Source of the DNA: Anniella stebbinsi
Taxonomy: Eukaryota > Chordata > Lepidosauria > Squamata > Anniellidae
DNA length: 64,000 nt
Assembly: GCA_029215795.1 (NCBI GenBank)
Contig: JARDYH010000003.1
Location: forward strand, 175,596,382-175,660,381
Direction of reading: 5' to 3'
Part shown: positions 12,182 to 23,089 of the stretch, piece by piece
How positions within the stretch are numbered: the stretch's first letter is position 1
Layout of the letters: each line of letters opens with the position of its first letter
Notes under the pieces: model-generated
What the model was told of the DNA's origin: nothing
What the model saw: only the letters and a program-made list of their open reading frames with translations
The model's database searches: none
Program-made: the position numbers and the translations under genes

Positions 12182-12747
12182 GGGGGAATCCACACAGTCC
12201 TTTGGAATGTTTTAAAAAGTATTTTAAAACGTTCCAAATAGGTGCGTTCTAAAACGTCTCAGGCCACATTACTGAGTACTCACGTTACAGGAGAACAGTC
12301 TTCCATCTTTAAAGCGGTGTGTGCAGTCACACGCTGTTCTGCCCTGTCTTTCTCTTTCGTTTTTCAATGAATTTAGGGCAAGGCATTGTGGGAGTTGTAG
12401 TTCAGTTACACACTTCCTTCTTAGTTCCTCTGTCATTCCCTAGCGAGTATAGGGCTAAGAATTGTGGGTGTTGTAGTTCACTGGTCCACTTCCTTTTTCT
12501 TCCCCACCAATCAACTGCTAAGCATTTGGGCACCAGTAAAGGAAGCACTGCCCCCAGGAATCTCAAACGGTAAGGAAGGACACATTATTTTACTTAAAAC
12601 GATTTATTAAAAGTGAAACCGTTGTATATAACTGAAGTGAGTTTTAAAAAACCTCAGATATACAACGTTATATGGAGTGCGTCATGTGGCCCAAAGAGTT
12701 TTCATAACCCTTATAAAACGTCAAAAAACTCGTGTGTAGATAGGCTC
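12182..12747. mobile_element. Possible DNA element with CACAC/GTGTAGATAGGCTC ends
   Basis: The right end CGTGTGTAGATAGGCTC matches the MITE at 1396-1536. The left end GGGGGAATCCACAC is only partly similar. Inside, TTTAAAACGTTCC-like blocks recur near both ends, and two similar copies of TTGTGGG(A/T)GTTGTAGTTCA lie at about 12387 and 12460. Confidence 0.4.
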
Positions 12748-13561
12748 TACAGGTTAGAGGCAGCATGCCTCTGAATACTCGTTCCTGGAGACCATCCGTG
12801 GGAGGATGCTATAGCCATCATTGCCTTTCTTGTCGGCTTCCCAGAGGCATCTGGTCAGCCACTGCGTGAAGCTGGATGTTGGACTACATAGGCTTTTGGT
12901 ATGATCCAGTATGGCTCTTCTTATGTAATATGCAGGTTCTGGATTTCCTTCCTTCGCATCTTTTAGGCAGATAGTCTAAGTGTTTCATTTAAACACATTT
13001 TTTGGAAAGAGAGAATGAAGTCTTAGCTATTTGGGTTCAGTGTGGGGAGTTTTTGTTTTGTTTTGATTTCTTTTTAGGTTATATGTATTTCATTTATACT
13101 GAGTTTAATGTTGCATGCTTTTAATTGCTATATTCACTGCCTTGATTATTGTGGAAAAGGCAGGGCAGCAATATTTTAAACAAGCCAAACATCTGCTCCC
13201 TGGTGCAAATCTTCGCTGCTACACCAAAAGCTGCCTCCCACCCCAACAGTGCAGCACTTCAGAATGGCTGACTCCTGCAAATGTGGCTTTACTCTGCCCT
13301 GCCTCCTGGGCTGCCATGATGTGATCGTGCAGCTGCTGCCCATGGCAGGCTGTCTGTGGAAACTGTTGGTCCTTCTACACCTCAGCCATATATCACAACA
13401 CCAGCTGTTTTACAACACTGGTGGTAGCTATGAATGAGGTGTTAGAACACAGAACATTGAGACTTACAGGAAAACCGTGTTTTTTTATAATTTCCCAAAC
13501 AGTGACAGGAGCTTGAAAACATGATAAACCCTGAGATGGAAGCTTTTGAAACCTCCACAGG
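12748..13561. other. Intergenic sequence, nothing assigned
   Basis: No gene recognised. The small frames around 13115-13437 have no domain. Confidence 0.4.
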
Positions 13562-13881
13562 TAGGGTGACCAGATAAAATCCAGGTCAGGGCTCATGTAA
13601 CTTTAACAGTTGTAGAGAAAAGGGAATTTCAGCCAGTGTCATTTGTATGCAATTAGATCCTGGTAATATTCCCTCTTCATCACAACAGTTAAAAGTGCAG
13701 GGGCCCTGCCTTCTTTTGTATATGGTCACTCTCGTATAGTGCCTGCAACTTTAACAGTTGTGATGAAGAGGGAATTTCACCAGGAACTAATTGCATACAA
13801 ATGACACCGGCTGAAATTCCCTGTTCTCTACAAATGTTAAAGTGACATGAGCCCTGACCTGGATTTTATCTGGTCAGCCTA
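13562..13881. mobile_element. Palindromic MITE, family A, copy 3
   Basis: Starts TAGGGTGACCAGATAAAATC and ends GATTTTATCTGGTCAGCCTA, with the same mirror-ordered internal blocks. The ends differ from copies 1 and 2 after the first 11 bases, so it is a subfamily. Confidence 0.8.
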
Positions 13882-14348
13882 TCCACAGGCAGCATTGCTC
13901 TGATGTCACAGAAGTCTGGACCTGCCAAACCTCTGACCTTTTTTCTTTTCTTTTTTGAAATATTGGCTGAGCTTGCTGTTGTGTCATGCTTCATGAGAAA
14001 TCGCTCTTCATGGGTAGCCACCTGGAAGGTCTTAAACTAGTTCAGCTATGTGTCTGTAAATAGCGTTTATGTAAGCCACACATTCACGAAAGTCAGTTCT
14101 ACACAAATTAAGAACTAGAGTTCATTACCTTTACCACACATGAAGAACTTTTCTTCAGCAGTTTCTCATGAATTCATATATATCTAGGTTGAGATTCAAG
14201 GGGGGGGGGGGACTCTGCACTTTCAAATGTAAAACAAAGTATGTATACCCCTCTATGGTTATAAAGTTGTATTTTGAAAACAAATAAAACAAGACCTACA
14301 AAAGGCTCCCAGCATTCAGGATTTGCTGCATGCCTTTCATAGTCTTTA

Positions 14349-14556
14349 CTGCGTTCATATCCTGCCTTTCCTCCAAGGAACTCAAGGCAACATACATGGG
14401 TCTTTATCTTCAATTGTATCTTCAAATCAACTCTGTGAGATAGGTGAGGTTGAGATACAGTCATTGACACAGTGAAATTCATGGACAAATGGGGAATGGA
14501 ACCTGGATTTTCCCAATCTTAATCTAACACTCTAACGAGTACACAACACTGGATCT
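14349..14556 (-). mobile_element. Sauria-type tRNA-derived SINE, reverse orientation
   Basis: Read on the minus strand it runs from the tRNA-like head (CCAGTGTTGTGTACTCGTTA) through ATTCCCCATTTGTCC and CTCACCTATCTCACAGAGTTG to GAGTTCCTTGGAGGAAAGGC. This follows the Sauria/Squam SINE layout I know. Decayed. Confidence 0.7.
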
Positions 14557-14948
14557 CCCAAATTCTGCCCCCCTACAAACCCATGCCCCCTTAGTTACCT
14601 ACACCTTCTCCCATACCACAGATGTTCAACAAAAGGATGGCTAATTCATAAAATACATGAGAACCAATTAGTTATAAGAGGGACTTTTCAGTTACACAGC
14701 TCATTAAAGCCATGTACACATTTTTGATGGACAGTGAAATACAACATTTGAAGATGTTCAAACTGATCAGCAGAAGAAGCAGGACAAGAGACAATTTGGC
14801 TCTCAACTGCTTACTAGATACTTTAATGTAGGATAATTTCCTGAATATTGCATGGAACATGGCTACACAAGTTTAGCCAACAACACAACAGTAATAATTT
14901 CTTACAACTTTTAAAGCTGTCTCTAAAGCAATTGGCACAACAAGCTAG

Positions 14949-15262
14949 TCATAGAATCATAGAATCATAGTATCATAGAATAGCAGAGTTAGAAGGGGTC
15001 TATAAGGCCATCAAATCCAACCCCCTGCTCAATGCAGGAATCCACCTTAAAGCATACCTGAAAGATAGCTGTCCAGCTGCCTCTTGAAGGCCTCTAGTGT
15101 GGGAAAGCCCACAACGTTCCTAGGTAATTGGTTCCATTGTTGTACTTCCCTGTAACTTGAGCCCATTATTCCGTGTCCTGCATTCTGGGTTGATCGAGAA
15201 GAGATCCTGGCCCTCTTCTATGTGACAACCTTTCAAGTATTTTCACACAGAAGAGGGCCGCC
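14949..15262 (-). mobile_element. CR1 LINE 3' end, reverse orientation
   Basis: On the plus strand it starts with TCATAGAATCATAGAATC (the inverted CR1 tail octamers). It continues with CCAACCCCCTGCTCAATGCA, CTGCCTCTTGAAGGCCTCTA and TTGAGCCCATTATTCCGTGT, which are well-known CR1 3' blocks. About 60 bases of the usual sequence are missing near 15145. Confidence 0.9.
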
Positions 15263-15560
15263 TTTTCCCCAATACTGGGACTCAAGGCAGCTTTACAAAT
15301 CAAAACATGTACAGTTAAAAACAGAGATATACAAAAATTAAAAATATTAAACATGGCACAATATTAAAATATTTAAAACATTTAAAAATATTTCAAATAC
15401 GAATAATTTTAAAAAGCCAATATAAATAAGGCATTAAGAGAAGTCCAAACTACTCCCCAAAGGCCTGCTGAAACAGAAAAGTTTTAGCCTGCCTCCGAAA
15501 GCACACCAAGGAGGGAGCCAGTCTAGAAAGTGTAGATCCAGCTAGAACCATTTTTCTTTC
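15263..15560. repeat. Interspersed repeat (AAGGCAGCTTTACAAA type)
   Basis: A-rich block (TTAAAAATATTTAAAACA-like) followed by CCAAAGGCCTGCTGAAACAG and TTTTAGCCTGCC. The same plan recurs at 34780-35125. The family name is unknown to me. Confidence 0.5.
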
Positions 15561-16858
15561 CCCACTTGGGTCGGGGGGCCCATCCCATCCCACCTGGACA
15601 GAGAAAGTTTGAGCACACCAAGCTTCCCATTTAAATCATGCTCCTTGGAGCCTGCCAACCAAGTGATTGGCTGGCTAGAGTAAGACTTCAGCAGCGACCA
15701 GGCCAAAAGAAAGGCATCACAAACTGCAGACATGTGCTCTGTTGTAACTAGGCGGTATAGTACATGGAACTGAAATAACATATTCTTTCTCTTCATACCT
15801 CCTTCCCCTTCCACGTTTCCCACATCAAATTTTAGCTTCTACATTCCTCAGGGGATGACCATGTACACTGATGGCACAATAAGCACATTTGACTATACGG
15901 AAGGCTTATCAAAATCAATATAGTTTACTTTCAAAATACTGCATCCCACGATGACAGAAATCAAACACTGAATATTTCATCCTTCTAAATAAGAGCTGAG
16001 AACATATATGTCATATTTATTTTTGAGCAAACAACATTTTTTGTTTTCTTTAATACAAAGTTATGTAGCTGACTCCCCCTACTGGAAAGGAATGAGGCAC
16101 TGCAATAAAAGTTAAATACTAAAAGAAAAAAAAAACAATTTTATTTCTGGTTTCTCGTTATCAGTGAGTAGTTGAAATACTAATATGTTAGTAAGTACAG
16201 CCAAAAAGTACTGTGCATGAAGTGAGCAGGCATTCCAGCTGTCCCAAGCTGCATATTGCGAGGAAGTGTGCAACAGGTGAAGATTTGGGGGTGGGGGGGA
16301 TGAAAATAGCAATTATCTCCACAGTTGAGAGGATGTGGAGGAGAAACCAGAGCAGGGGAGCAGCTATGTGGTCTGGAATAGGGTTGAAACCCAAACCCAA
16401 GATAGAAAGGTCATGATCTATTTCCATCTAAACATGCCAGAATCAGGGGAAAGTGTTCTCCCACAAGCTATTATAGTTTGACACAAAGCTTGCTCACACA
16501 TTTTTTGGTGTACTGTATACCTAACAAAGGTAAGTGTGAATGTGGAAACACGTGTTCAAACACACGTTTATCATACAGATACACTCGTCAGAGAGCTAGG
16601 ATTAGCTACAGCTCCATTTAGGGAAGTACAAATTTTGAAAATCAGTTCCATCGGTGTCTCATGGACTGCTAGGTGCCCTTTTGTTCCATCATCTGCTCAC
16701 TGATGGAATCAGATTTTTCCGATTTCCTGAATTTGCACAAATCTGCACTTGCAAAAAAAGTACACCTCCCCCCCCCTCAAATACACAAATCCCCCTCAAA
16801 TTGCACATTTTCATGCTTTAGTCTAAGGGAGAATTGCACAATAACATGCTCCCATTGT
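15561..16858. other. Intergenic sequence, nothing assigned
   Basis: No gene or clear element recognised; a C run lies at about 16769-16776. Confidence 0.4.
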
Positions 16859-17177
16859 TAGGCTGACCATCTGAAAAGGAGGACAGGGCTCATATAACTT
16901 TAACAGTTGTAGAGAAAAGGGAATTTCAGCCGGTGTCATTTGTATGCAATTAGTTCCTGGTGAAATTCCCTCTTCATCACAACTGTTAAAGGTGCAGGCA
17001 CTAGACTAGAGTGACCATATACAAAAGAAGGCAGGGCTCTGCAACTTTAACTGTTGTCATGAAGAGGGAATATCACCAGGACCTAACTGCATACAAATGA
17101 CACTGATTGAAATTCCCTTTTCTCTACAACTGTTAAAGTTATATGAGCCCTGTCCTCCTTTTCAGATGGTCAGACTA
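16859..17177. mobile_element. Palindromic MITE, family A, copy 4
   Basis: Starts TAGGCTGACCATCTGAAAAG and ends CTTTTCAGATGGTCAGACTA, with the same mirror-ordered internal blocks as copies 1-3. Confidence 0.8.
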
Positions 17178-17700
17178 CCCATTGTTGTTCCCCAGCAAGG
17201 CATACCGCCGCCTCAGATTCTGAAGTAATATAAAGCCATCATCCCTAGTAGCCTCTGACAGCCTTGTCACCCATAAATTTGTCTAATCTCATTTTAAAGC
17301 CATCCAAGTAGGTGGCCATTACTCCATCTTATGGTAGTAGTTTAACCGTGTACCATGTGAAGTACTTCCTTTTATCTGTCCTGAATTTCCTACCATTTAG
17401 CTTCATGGCATGATCCCAGTTTCTAGTCTGAAAAAAGTGTATGCCTATCCACTTTCTCCACAAACATGTGTAATTTTATATACCTCTAACCATGTCCTAC
17501 CTTACTTGCCTTTTTTCTAAGCTAAAAAGCCATATAAGTTGTAACCTTTCTTGGTCAGTCATCACCAATTCAGACTTCACCAGCGTTAAGTGAGGAGTTA
17601 GGATTTTTTGCCCCAATGTGCATCACTTAAACACCTGCTTACATTGAACCACATTTGCCATGTTAATGTCGATACCCAACCACCTCCTATGAAGAGCTGT
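17178..17700 (-). mobile_element. CR1/L3-like LINE fragment, part 1, reverse orientation
   Basis: Contains CATTTTAAAGCCATCCAAGT, GTGGCCATTACTCCATCTTA, AAGTACTTCCTTTTATCTGT, CTGAATTTCCTACCATTTAG and CCCCAATGTGCATCACTTAA, in the order of the 3' part of an old CR1/L3-type LINE read backwards. It appears to continue at 19840. Confidence 0.6.
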
Positions 17701-18361
17701 GTGCCTTTTACTAGAGGATTGTACCTAAGGGGTGATACATAGTAAGTGTCCTGGTGAGTGGAAATTACCTGTCACCATTGAGAGGGAAATTTGAGGTTTC
17801 TGTTTTTATGTATAGGAAGGTTGGAACAAAATTAATATCATCTGTTTGGAGTATAACTAAACATTCTAAAGAAGTCTATTGGTCCTGAATGCGCTGGAAT
17901 GTTGGCCATGCCAAAACTGATTGGCTGGAAGGTTCTGCTATGAGCGAACATAAGGAGCTGTTGAGAAGCATCTGGGGGAGTCTGTCTGGAGAGTTATTCA
18001 GGCAGTGTCGTTGTAAGAGGATGGGAGTCTGAGGAAGACATCAGCCTGCAAAACCAGGAAGCCAAGCTGAGAGCTGGTGAGACAGAGTCCGAAGGAGTTT
18101 TGCCAGTGAGGAGAGGAAGACTCCTGGAGAAGCCTTCACAAAGAGCTGAGCCCTGAGTCAGCTGGTGGCGGTGGTCTGAAGACAGAGCAGTACTAGACAA
18201 AACTCAAGACTTCAGGGGAAGACTAGTGAACCCAGCCTAGTCATACCTTATCAGAGAGAATGCTTATGAAGCCCTCATTGCTAGGCCTGTGACTTAGTTG
18301 GGGTGGAGCTTGATTGGGGAATTTACTTCTTTGGTTAGGCTTAGGAACTGGCGTTCCTAAC
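17701..18361. other. Unclassified sequence upstream of LINE copy 2
   Basis: Sits inside the proposed insertion that splits the CR1/L3-like LINE. It includes a GA-rich stretch (about 17960-18230) that resembles retroelement untranslated sequence, with no domain recognised. Confidence 0.3.
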
Positions 18362-19321
18362 TCTGCAAAGAAGGAGCTGCTGTGTGGCGTACTGCAAGGT
18401 GCCATCCTTTCCCCAATGCTGTTTAACATTTATATGAAACCGTTGGGAGAGATCATCCGGAGGCATGGGGCGGGGTGCTATCAGTATGCTGATGACACCC
18501 AAATATATTTCTCTATGCCTTCGATAACAGCACCAGCTAAGGATAGTGTGTCTCCTCTGAATGAATGCTTGGAGGCAGTAATGGGCTGGATGAGGAAAAA
18601 CAAACTGAAGCTGAATCCAGACAAGACAGAGGTGCTTGCTGTCAAAGGCCGCAACCTGGGTTTGGAGGTGTGTCAACCAGTTCTGGATGGGGTTACACTC
18701 CCCCTGAAAGACTGTGTTCGCAGCTTGGGGGTGCTCCTGGATCCGTCGCTCCAAATGACAGCCCAGATAGATGCAACGGCCAGGAGTGCCTACTATCAGC
18801 TTCGGCTGATACGCCAGCTGCGCCCCTTCCTAGAGTTGGAAGACCTAAAGATGGTGGTGCACGCGCTGGTAACTTTGAAGCTCGACATAGGGCTACCTCT
18901 GTGCCTAGTCCGGAAACTTCAACTAGTTCAAAATATGGCAGCCAGGTTGGTCACCGGTACATCTAGGGTTGACCATATTACGCCAGCTTTAAAATCACTC
19001 CACTGGCTGCCAATTAGTTTCCGGGAGAAGTATAAAGTGTTGGTTATTACCTTTAAAGCCCTACATGGTTTGGGTCCAGGTTACCTGCGGGATCGCCTTC
19101 TCCCATACAATCCGCCCCGCACGCTCAGGTCCTCTGGGAAGAACTTACTGCAGTCGGCCAAGACTAGGCTGACAACCGTTACCCAGAGGACCTTCTCTTC
19201 TGCCGCTCCCAGACTGTGGAATGACCTGCCGGAGGAGACTCGTCAACTTAACAGTCTTTTAGAATTTAAGAAAGCCATAAAGACTGTTCTCTTCCGGCAG
19301 GCATATCCAGTGGAATTTTAG
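18362..19321 (+). pseudogene. LINE ORF2 3' fragment, damaged
   Basis: The frame is open from host sequence at 18314 through to TAG at 19321. Compared with copy 1, motif B reads GVLQGAILSP instead of GVPQGAILSP, and 18 bases coding FCNALY are missing near 18887. Motif C YADD is intact. Not functional alone because the 5' two thirds of ORF2 are absent. Confidence 0.85.
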
Positions 19322-19467
19322 AATGTTTTAAGGATGTTTTTAGGATGTTTTAGGATTTTTATGCAGTTTTAATAATATGTGTCATGTTTTAATCAGTTTT
19401 ATGTATTTTATCATGTTGTTGTTCCCCGCCTCGATCCAGACAGAGAGGCGGGTAAGAAATAAATTGT

Positions 19468-19469
19468 TG

Positions 19470-19518
<49 letters not shown>
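19468..19518. repeat. (ATT)n LINE tail microsatellite
   Basis: About 15 TTA/ATT units at the 3' end of LINE copy 2. Confidence 0.9.
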
Positions 19519-19521
<3 letters not shown>

Positions 19522-19839
19522 AGCTGGATGGTAATAAAAGAAACCTTGTTCTTAAAGCAACAATATTAATAAACTTTGTTTTATTCCCTTTTAATAACAT
19601 ATTGTTTCTTATACTTGTACCTCTGATCTCTGTCACATGCCTAATGACCAAGCTACCTTAGGAAAAAGAGATATATTAAATATAGGGGTGTAAATCTATG
19701 GGGGCAATGGAAGTGAAAAAAGGAATTGCCCAGTCGCGAGGGGTGATCCTTCACAATTGGCAGCTATAGCTGTTGCGAATATTCTAGTGAGAAGGCGTAT
19801 ACATCCGCATCCCCAATTTGGATTTCTTCGCTGTCCCTT

Positions 19840-20350
19840 TTAATTTTAACCACCCTAAATAATTTGGTGTTGGCAGCAAACTTGGTCACCTTGCTCACCC
19901 TAATGCCAGATCATTATTGAACAAGTTAAAAAATAATGGTGCCTGTACAGATCTTTGGGAGACACCACTGTTTACATTCTTTCATTGCAACGTTCCTCCA
20001 TTGCAAGAACTGTCCACTTGTTCCTACTCCTTTTTTCTGTTCTTTAACTATTTACTGATCCATTAGAGGACTTCTCCTCTTATCCCATGACTGCTAAGTT
20101 TGCTAAGGAATCTTTGGCAAGGGACTTCGGCAAAGGTCATTTGAAAGTTACACAACTCCAGATCATCCCTATCCACATGCATGCTGAGCGCTCTCAAAGA
20201 ACTCTAAAACGTTAGTGGGACAGGATTAACCTTTGCAGATGCCATATTGGTTCTTCTTCAGTAAGAAATGCCCTTCTATGTGGTTGATACAAGAGGACAA
20301 GTCTTGCTAAAGAATAAACAAGAAGTGCAGGATCTTGTCATTTATTATCT
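19840..20350 (-). mobile_element. CR1/L3-like LINE fragment, part 2, reverse orientation
   Basis: Continues the pattern of 17178-17700: CACCCTAAATAATTTGGTGT, GCAAACTTGGTCACCTTGCT, CCAGATCATTATTGAACAAG, AGATCTTTGGGAGACACCAC and ACTGATCCATTAGAGGAC. These are recognisable old CR1/L3 blocks read backwards. The two parts are split by about 2.1 kb that contains LINE copy 2. Confidence 0.6.
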
Positions 20351-20366
20351 TAGCTTATCACTCAGT

Positions 20367-21977
20367 GGCTCAATTCGGACGACACGTTAACCAACGGTTG
20401 TTAAGTTAAACAACTGTCAGTGGGTTAACCAAACATGTTGTACGAATTCAGCCACACAACGGTTAACCAACCCACGGTTGTTTAAGTTGCAGTTTTAAAC
20501 AACTGAGTTAAACAACTCGCTTGCGAGTTGTTTAAAAGTTAGTCAGTTGACTAACGTGTTGTCCGAATTCAGCCACTTGAGGTGCATGGGTTAAACAACT
20601 GAGGTGAGTACATTAACACAAAAGACCATAGAGGAGAGCGGCAAGAGCAGCAGAAAGCGGACGGGAGCTCAGGCGCGGATGAAACAGATGGCTGGTTTCG
20701 CCGCCATAGCAACCAGGACGCCCGCCTCCCCCACCAGGCAGCCGGCACGGAGCTCAAAAAGGAACCAGCTCCTGCAAGCACTCACACAGGGTGCCCAGTC
20801 AGCTACCCAAACGGACAGGGAAGCGCACCAGAAGGGCACTACGGCAAAGGGGGGAGGGGGAGACGGAATACGCAACAACTCCAGGCTCCCTGGAGCAAGG
20901 GGCAGCCCCCACACACACCAAGAGGGAGAACAACACCCCATCCAAAGTAGACCGCCCACTGCACCGCCACCTCCACCCTCGCATCACCCAGAAGGACGAG
21001 GGCAGGGGAAGTGGCGACCAGAGAGCCGCCCTCATCCGCCCAACACGGCGGACAGTGAGCCTTTGCCAGGCCCTGAGAATCCCGTTGGGGAGCATCGCGC
21101 CCGTGCAGAGGCATCCCAGGTGTGTGAAAGCATCAGTGCCTGGATCTGGCTGCGCTACCCCCATCCCCTGTGAGCGTCGGCTGTGGAGTCCCATCTCTGG
21201 ACTGGCATCTCTCCCTGGCATGGCCCCCTCTCCACCTCCTCCCCTTGGCACGTTCCGTGCTTGGCTCCCTGGGGGTGTGGCGTTGGCCATCCCCTCTTTA
21301 CCGCTGTGCCTTCCAGCCGCCTCCTCCTCCCTTCCCGGGGGTGCCTGTCCTCTCCGTAGGTTCTGCCCTGGCATAGTGGTGCCCATGTACCTTACTGCCC
21401 ATGTCTGATTTTCCTGCTGAATAAAGATTTCCCAACCGCCCCACTCTTGCCTTCTTTCCTGTGTGTGCGGGTGGCTGCTCTGGGAGGGAGGTGGGAGGGG
21501 GCTGGGGGAGGTGGGTGACTCTCGCAGATGCCAGGTCTCCCGTATAGGGTGGGCGGGGGTGGCTCCCTGGGGTGTGGGTGCCAACGTTTGGGGAGCATTG
21601 CTGGTTGCTACTCTTGTGTAGGTGCTGCGGTTCCTCCTAGCTGCCTCTTTGCCCAAGGCTGCTGAGTTCTGCCCAGTGACTGAGGCGGCCAATGGGTTTG
21701 GGAGGCGTATCCTGCATCGGCTTCAATGGCGGCGGCCATGGTTTTTGGCCGCAGTGCGTTCTGGGATACCTGCTGGAGGACTAATGGGGTTTGGTAGGCG
21801 GGGAAAATGGCGGCCGAGCTGTCAGTCAGAACCGAGTACGTTATTAACCACCAGGGTGGTTAACTTAACTTTGCATCCCCTGCTGCAGCGTGTCGTCCGA
21901 ATTGGGGCCGCCTTTTTAACCCACTGTCAGTGGGTTAAGTCCTCTCAGTTGATTTAACGTGTTGTCCGCATTGAGCC
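20367..21977. mobile_element. 1.6 kb non-autonomous transposon, GGCTCAATTCGG ends, TSD AGT, GC-rich interior
   Basis: Left end GGCTCAATTCGGACGACACG and right end CGTGTTGTCCGCATTGAGCC are inverted copies. AGT flanks both sides (20364-20366 and 21978-21980). The first 200 bases hold inner repeats of TGTTGTCCGAATTCAGCC and AAACAACT/AGTTGTTT hairpins. The middle (about 20620-21800) is strongly GC-rich, unlike its surroundings, and carries overlapping open frames on both strands plus AATAAA at 21420-21425. No transposase was recognised. The ends relate it to 4104-4329 and 36426-36805. Confidence 0.7.
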
Positions 21978-21982
21978 AGTGA

Positions 21983-22254
21983 CTGGGTTCACACATATGA
22001 CAATCCATACTCAAGGTTGAATGTGGTTTGAGCATAAGTTGTTATTGAATCATGGGTTGCTGTGTTATGTGAACCCAGCTGTGCTAACACACCCCCAGAG
22101 AACCCATGGTTTGTTTTGGGTTGTGAACTATGGGTTTATGGTTAAGAAACCATGGCTTGTTAGCATGGCTGAATTCACACAACACAATTACCCACGATTC
22201 AATGACAACCTACATTCAACCCTGTCTATGGGTTGTCATGTTGTGTGAACCCAG
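21983..22254. mobile_element. Palindromic MITE, CTGGGTTCACAC ends
   Basis: Left CTGGGTTCACACATATGACA and right TGTCATGTTGTGTGAACCCAG are inverted copies, with further mirror blocks (AACCATGG, GAACCCA, ATTCACACAACACAATTA). It directly abuts the previous element. Confidence 0.65.
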
Positions 22255-23089
22255 GCATTGTCAGCAAACATAAAGAATAGTGTCACAGCTACCTAGCATC
22301 TCCAAACTCTGAGAAATGTTTTCTCAGGGTGTCTGCAGCCAGGTCCTCCTGGAAAAATAAATTTCTCAGTGCTCCAAGAGGGACATAAAGAGAAAGAGAA
22401 GCATGGAAAGGAAGGGATTCCCTGGCCTTCCACCCTTGTTAATGGAACAGTGGGAGCCAACAGCAGAGCAGCCACCACATAAGCGGAGGGATGGGAATTC
22501 TTCTGCAATTTGGGCTTTAACCCAATCTAAGAAAAAGCATGATGGTCATAGCATTCACCTCTTTTAAATGTGAGTATTATATGCTGCCAAGATTCTTATT
22601 CTAAGCCAAAGATTTATGAAGGCTTAACAATGTTCACAATTTACATCATTAAGTAAGAACTGTAATTATCACTCTATAAGCCTGAATGTGTAAGCTGCTA
22701 TCATAGTCATCAGTCCTCTCCTTATCACCTCACATACGACACCCCAAAATAAAAACACATGCAAACTGCCACCTTCTAACCTGTTACCCAAAGCAACCCT
22801 CTTTTTATTGTTTACTTGCTTAATCTGAAGTCAAAATGGTAATTTGATGACTGTTTTGTACCAAACCATTTTTGTTGTTACTCTGCTGTCAAAAGCAAAC
22901 TACTTGACATTATAATGGTCTCACACTATGGAGGGGATATACTGCTACACAGAAAACTGACCTCAAACTGACCTCAAACCCTGATGCACACTTACCTGGC
23001 AAACCCACTCACTTCTGGATGGCACCCACTGCAATTTAAATTTCAAACAACTTGATCTCAAGAAAGTTTTTTTTAATGAAACCATTTTC
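22255..23089. other. Sequence between repeats and the SEC63 3' UTR
   Basis: No gene recognised. It could include more distal SEC63 3' UTR, since AATAAA on the minus strand recurs at about 22804-22809. Confidence 0.3.

Larger units (their letters stand above)
18362..19520 (+). mobile_element. 5'-truncated LINE (CR1/L2 clade), copy 2
   Basis: Aligns by eye with copy 1 from about base 10576 of the window onward. It includes YADDTQIYF, the C-terminal LWNDLPEETRQL region, a stop at 19319-19321, the CCCCGCCTCGAT/GAGGCGGG stem and a long (ATT)n tail (19468-19518). It is truncated further than copy 1 and lacks motif A. Confidence 0.9.

Noticed and set aside
20799..21692. Minus-strand open frame of 297 codons and overlapping plus-strand frames
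   Set aside because: All arise from the GC-rich interior of the 20367-21977 element; no domain, no splice logic, and several long frames overlap.
1..22500. Exons of SCML4, the neighbour of SEC63 in other vertebrates
   Set aside because: I looked for its basic N-terminal motifs and saw none; the stretch appears to be repeats and unassigned sequence.
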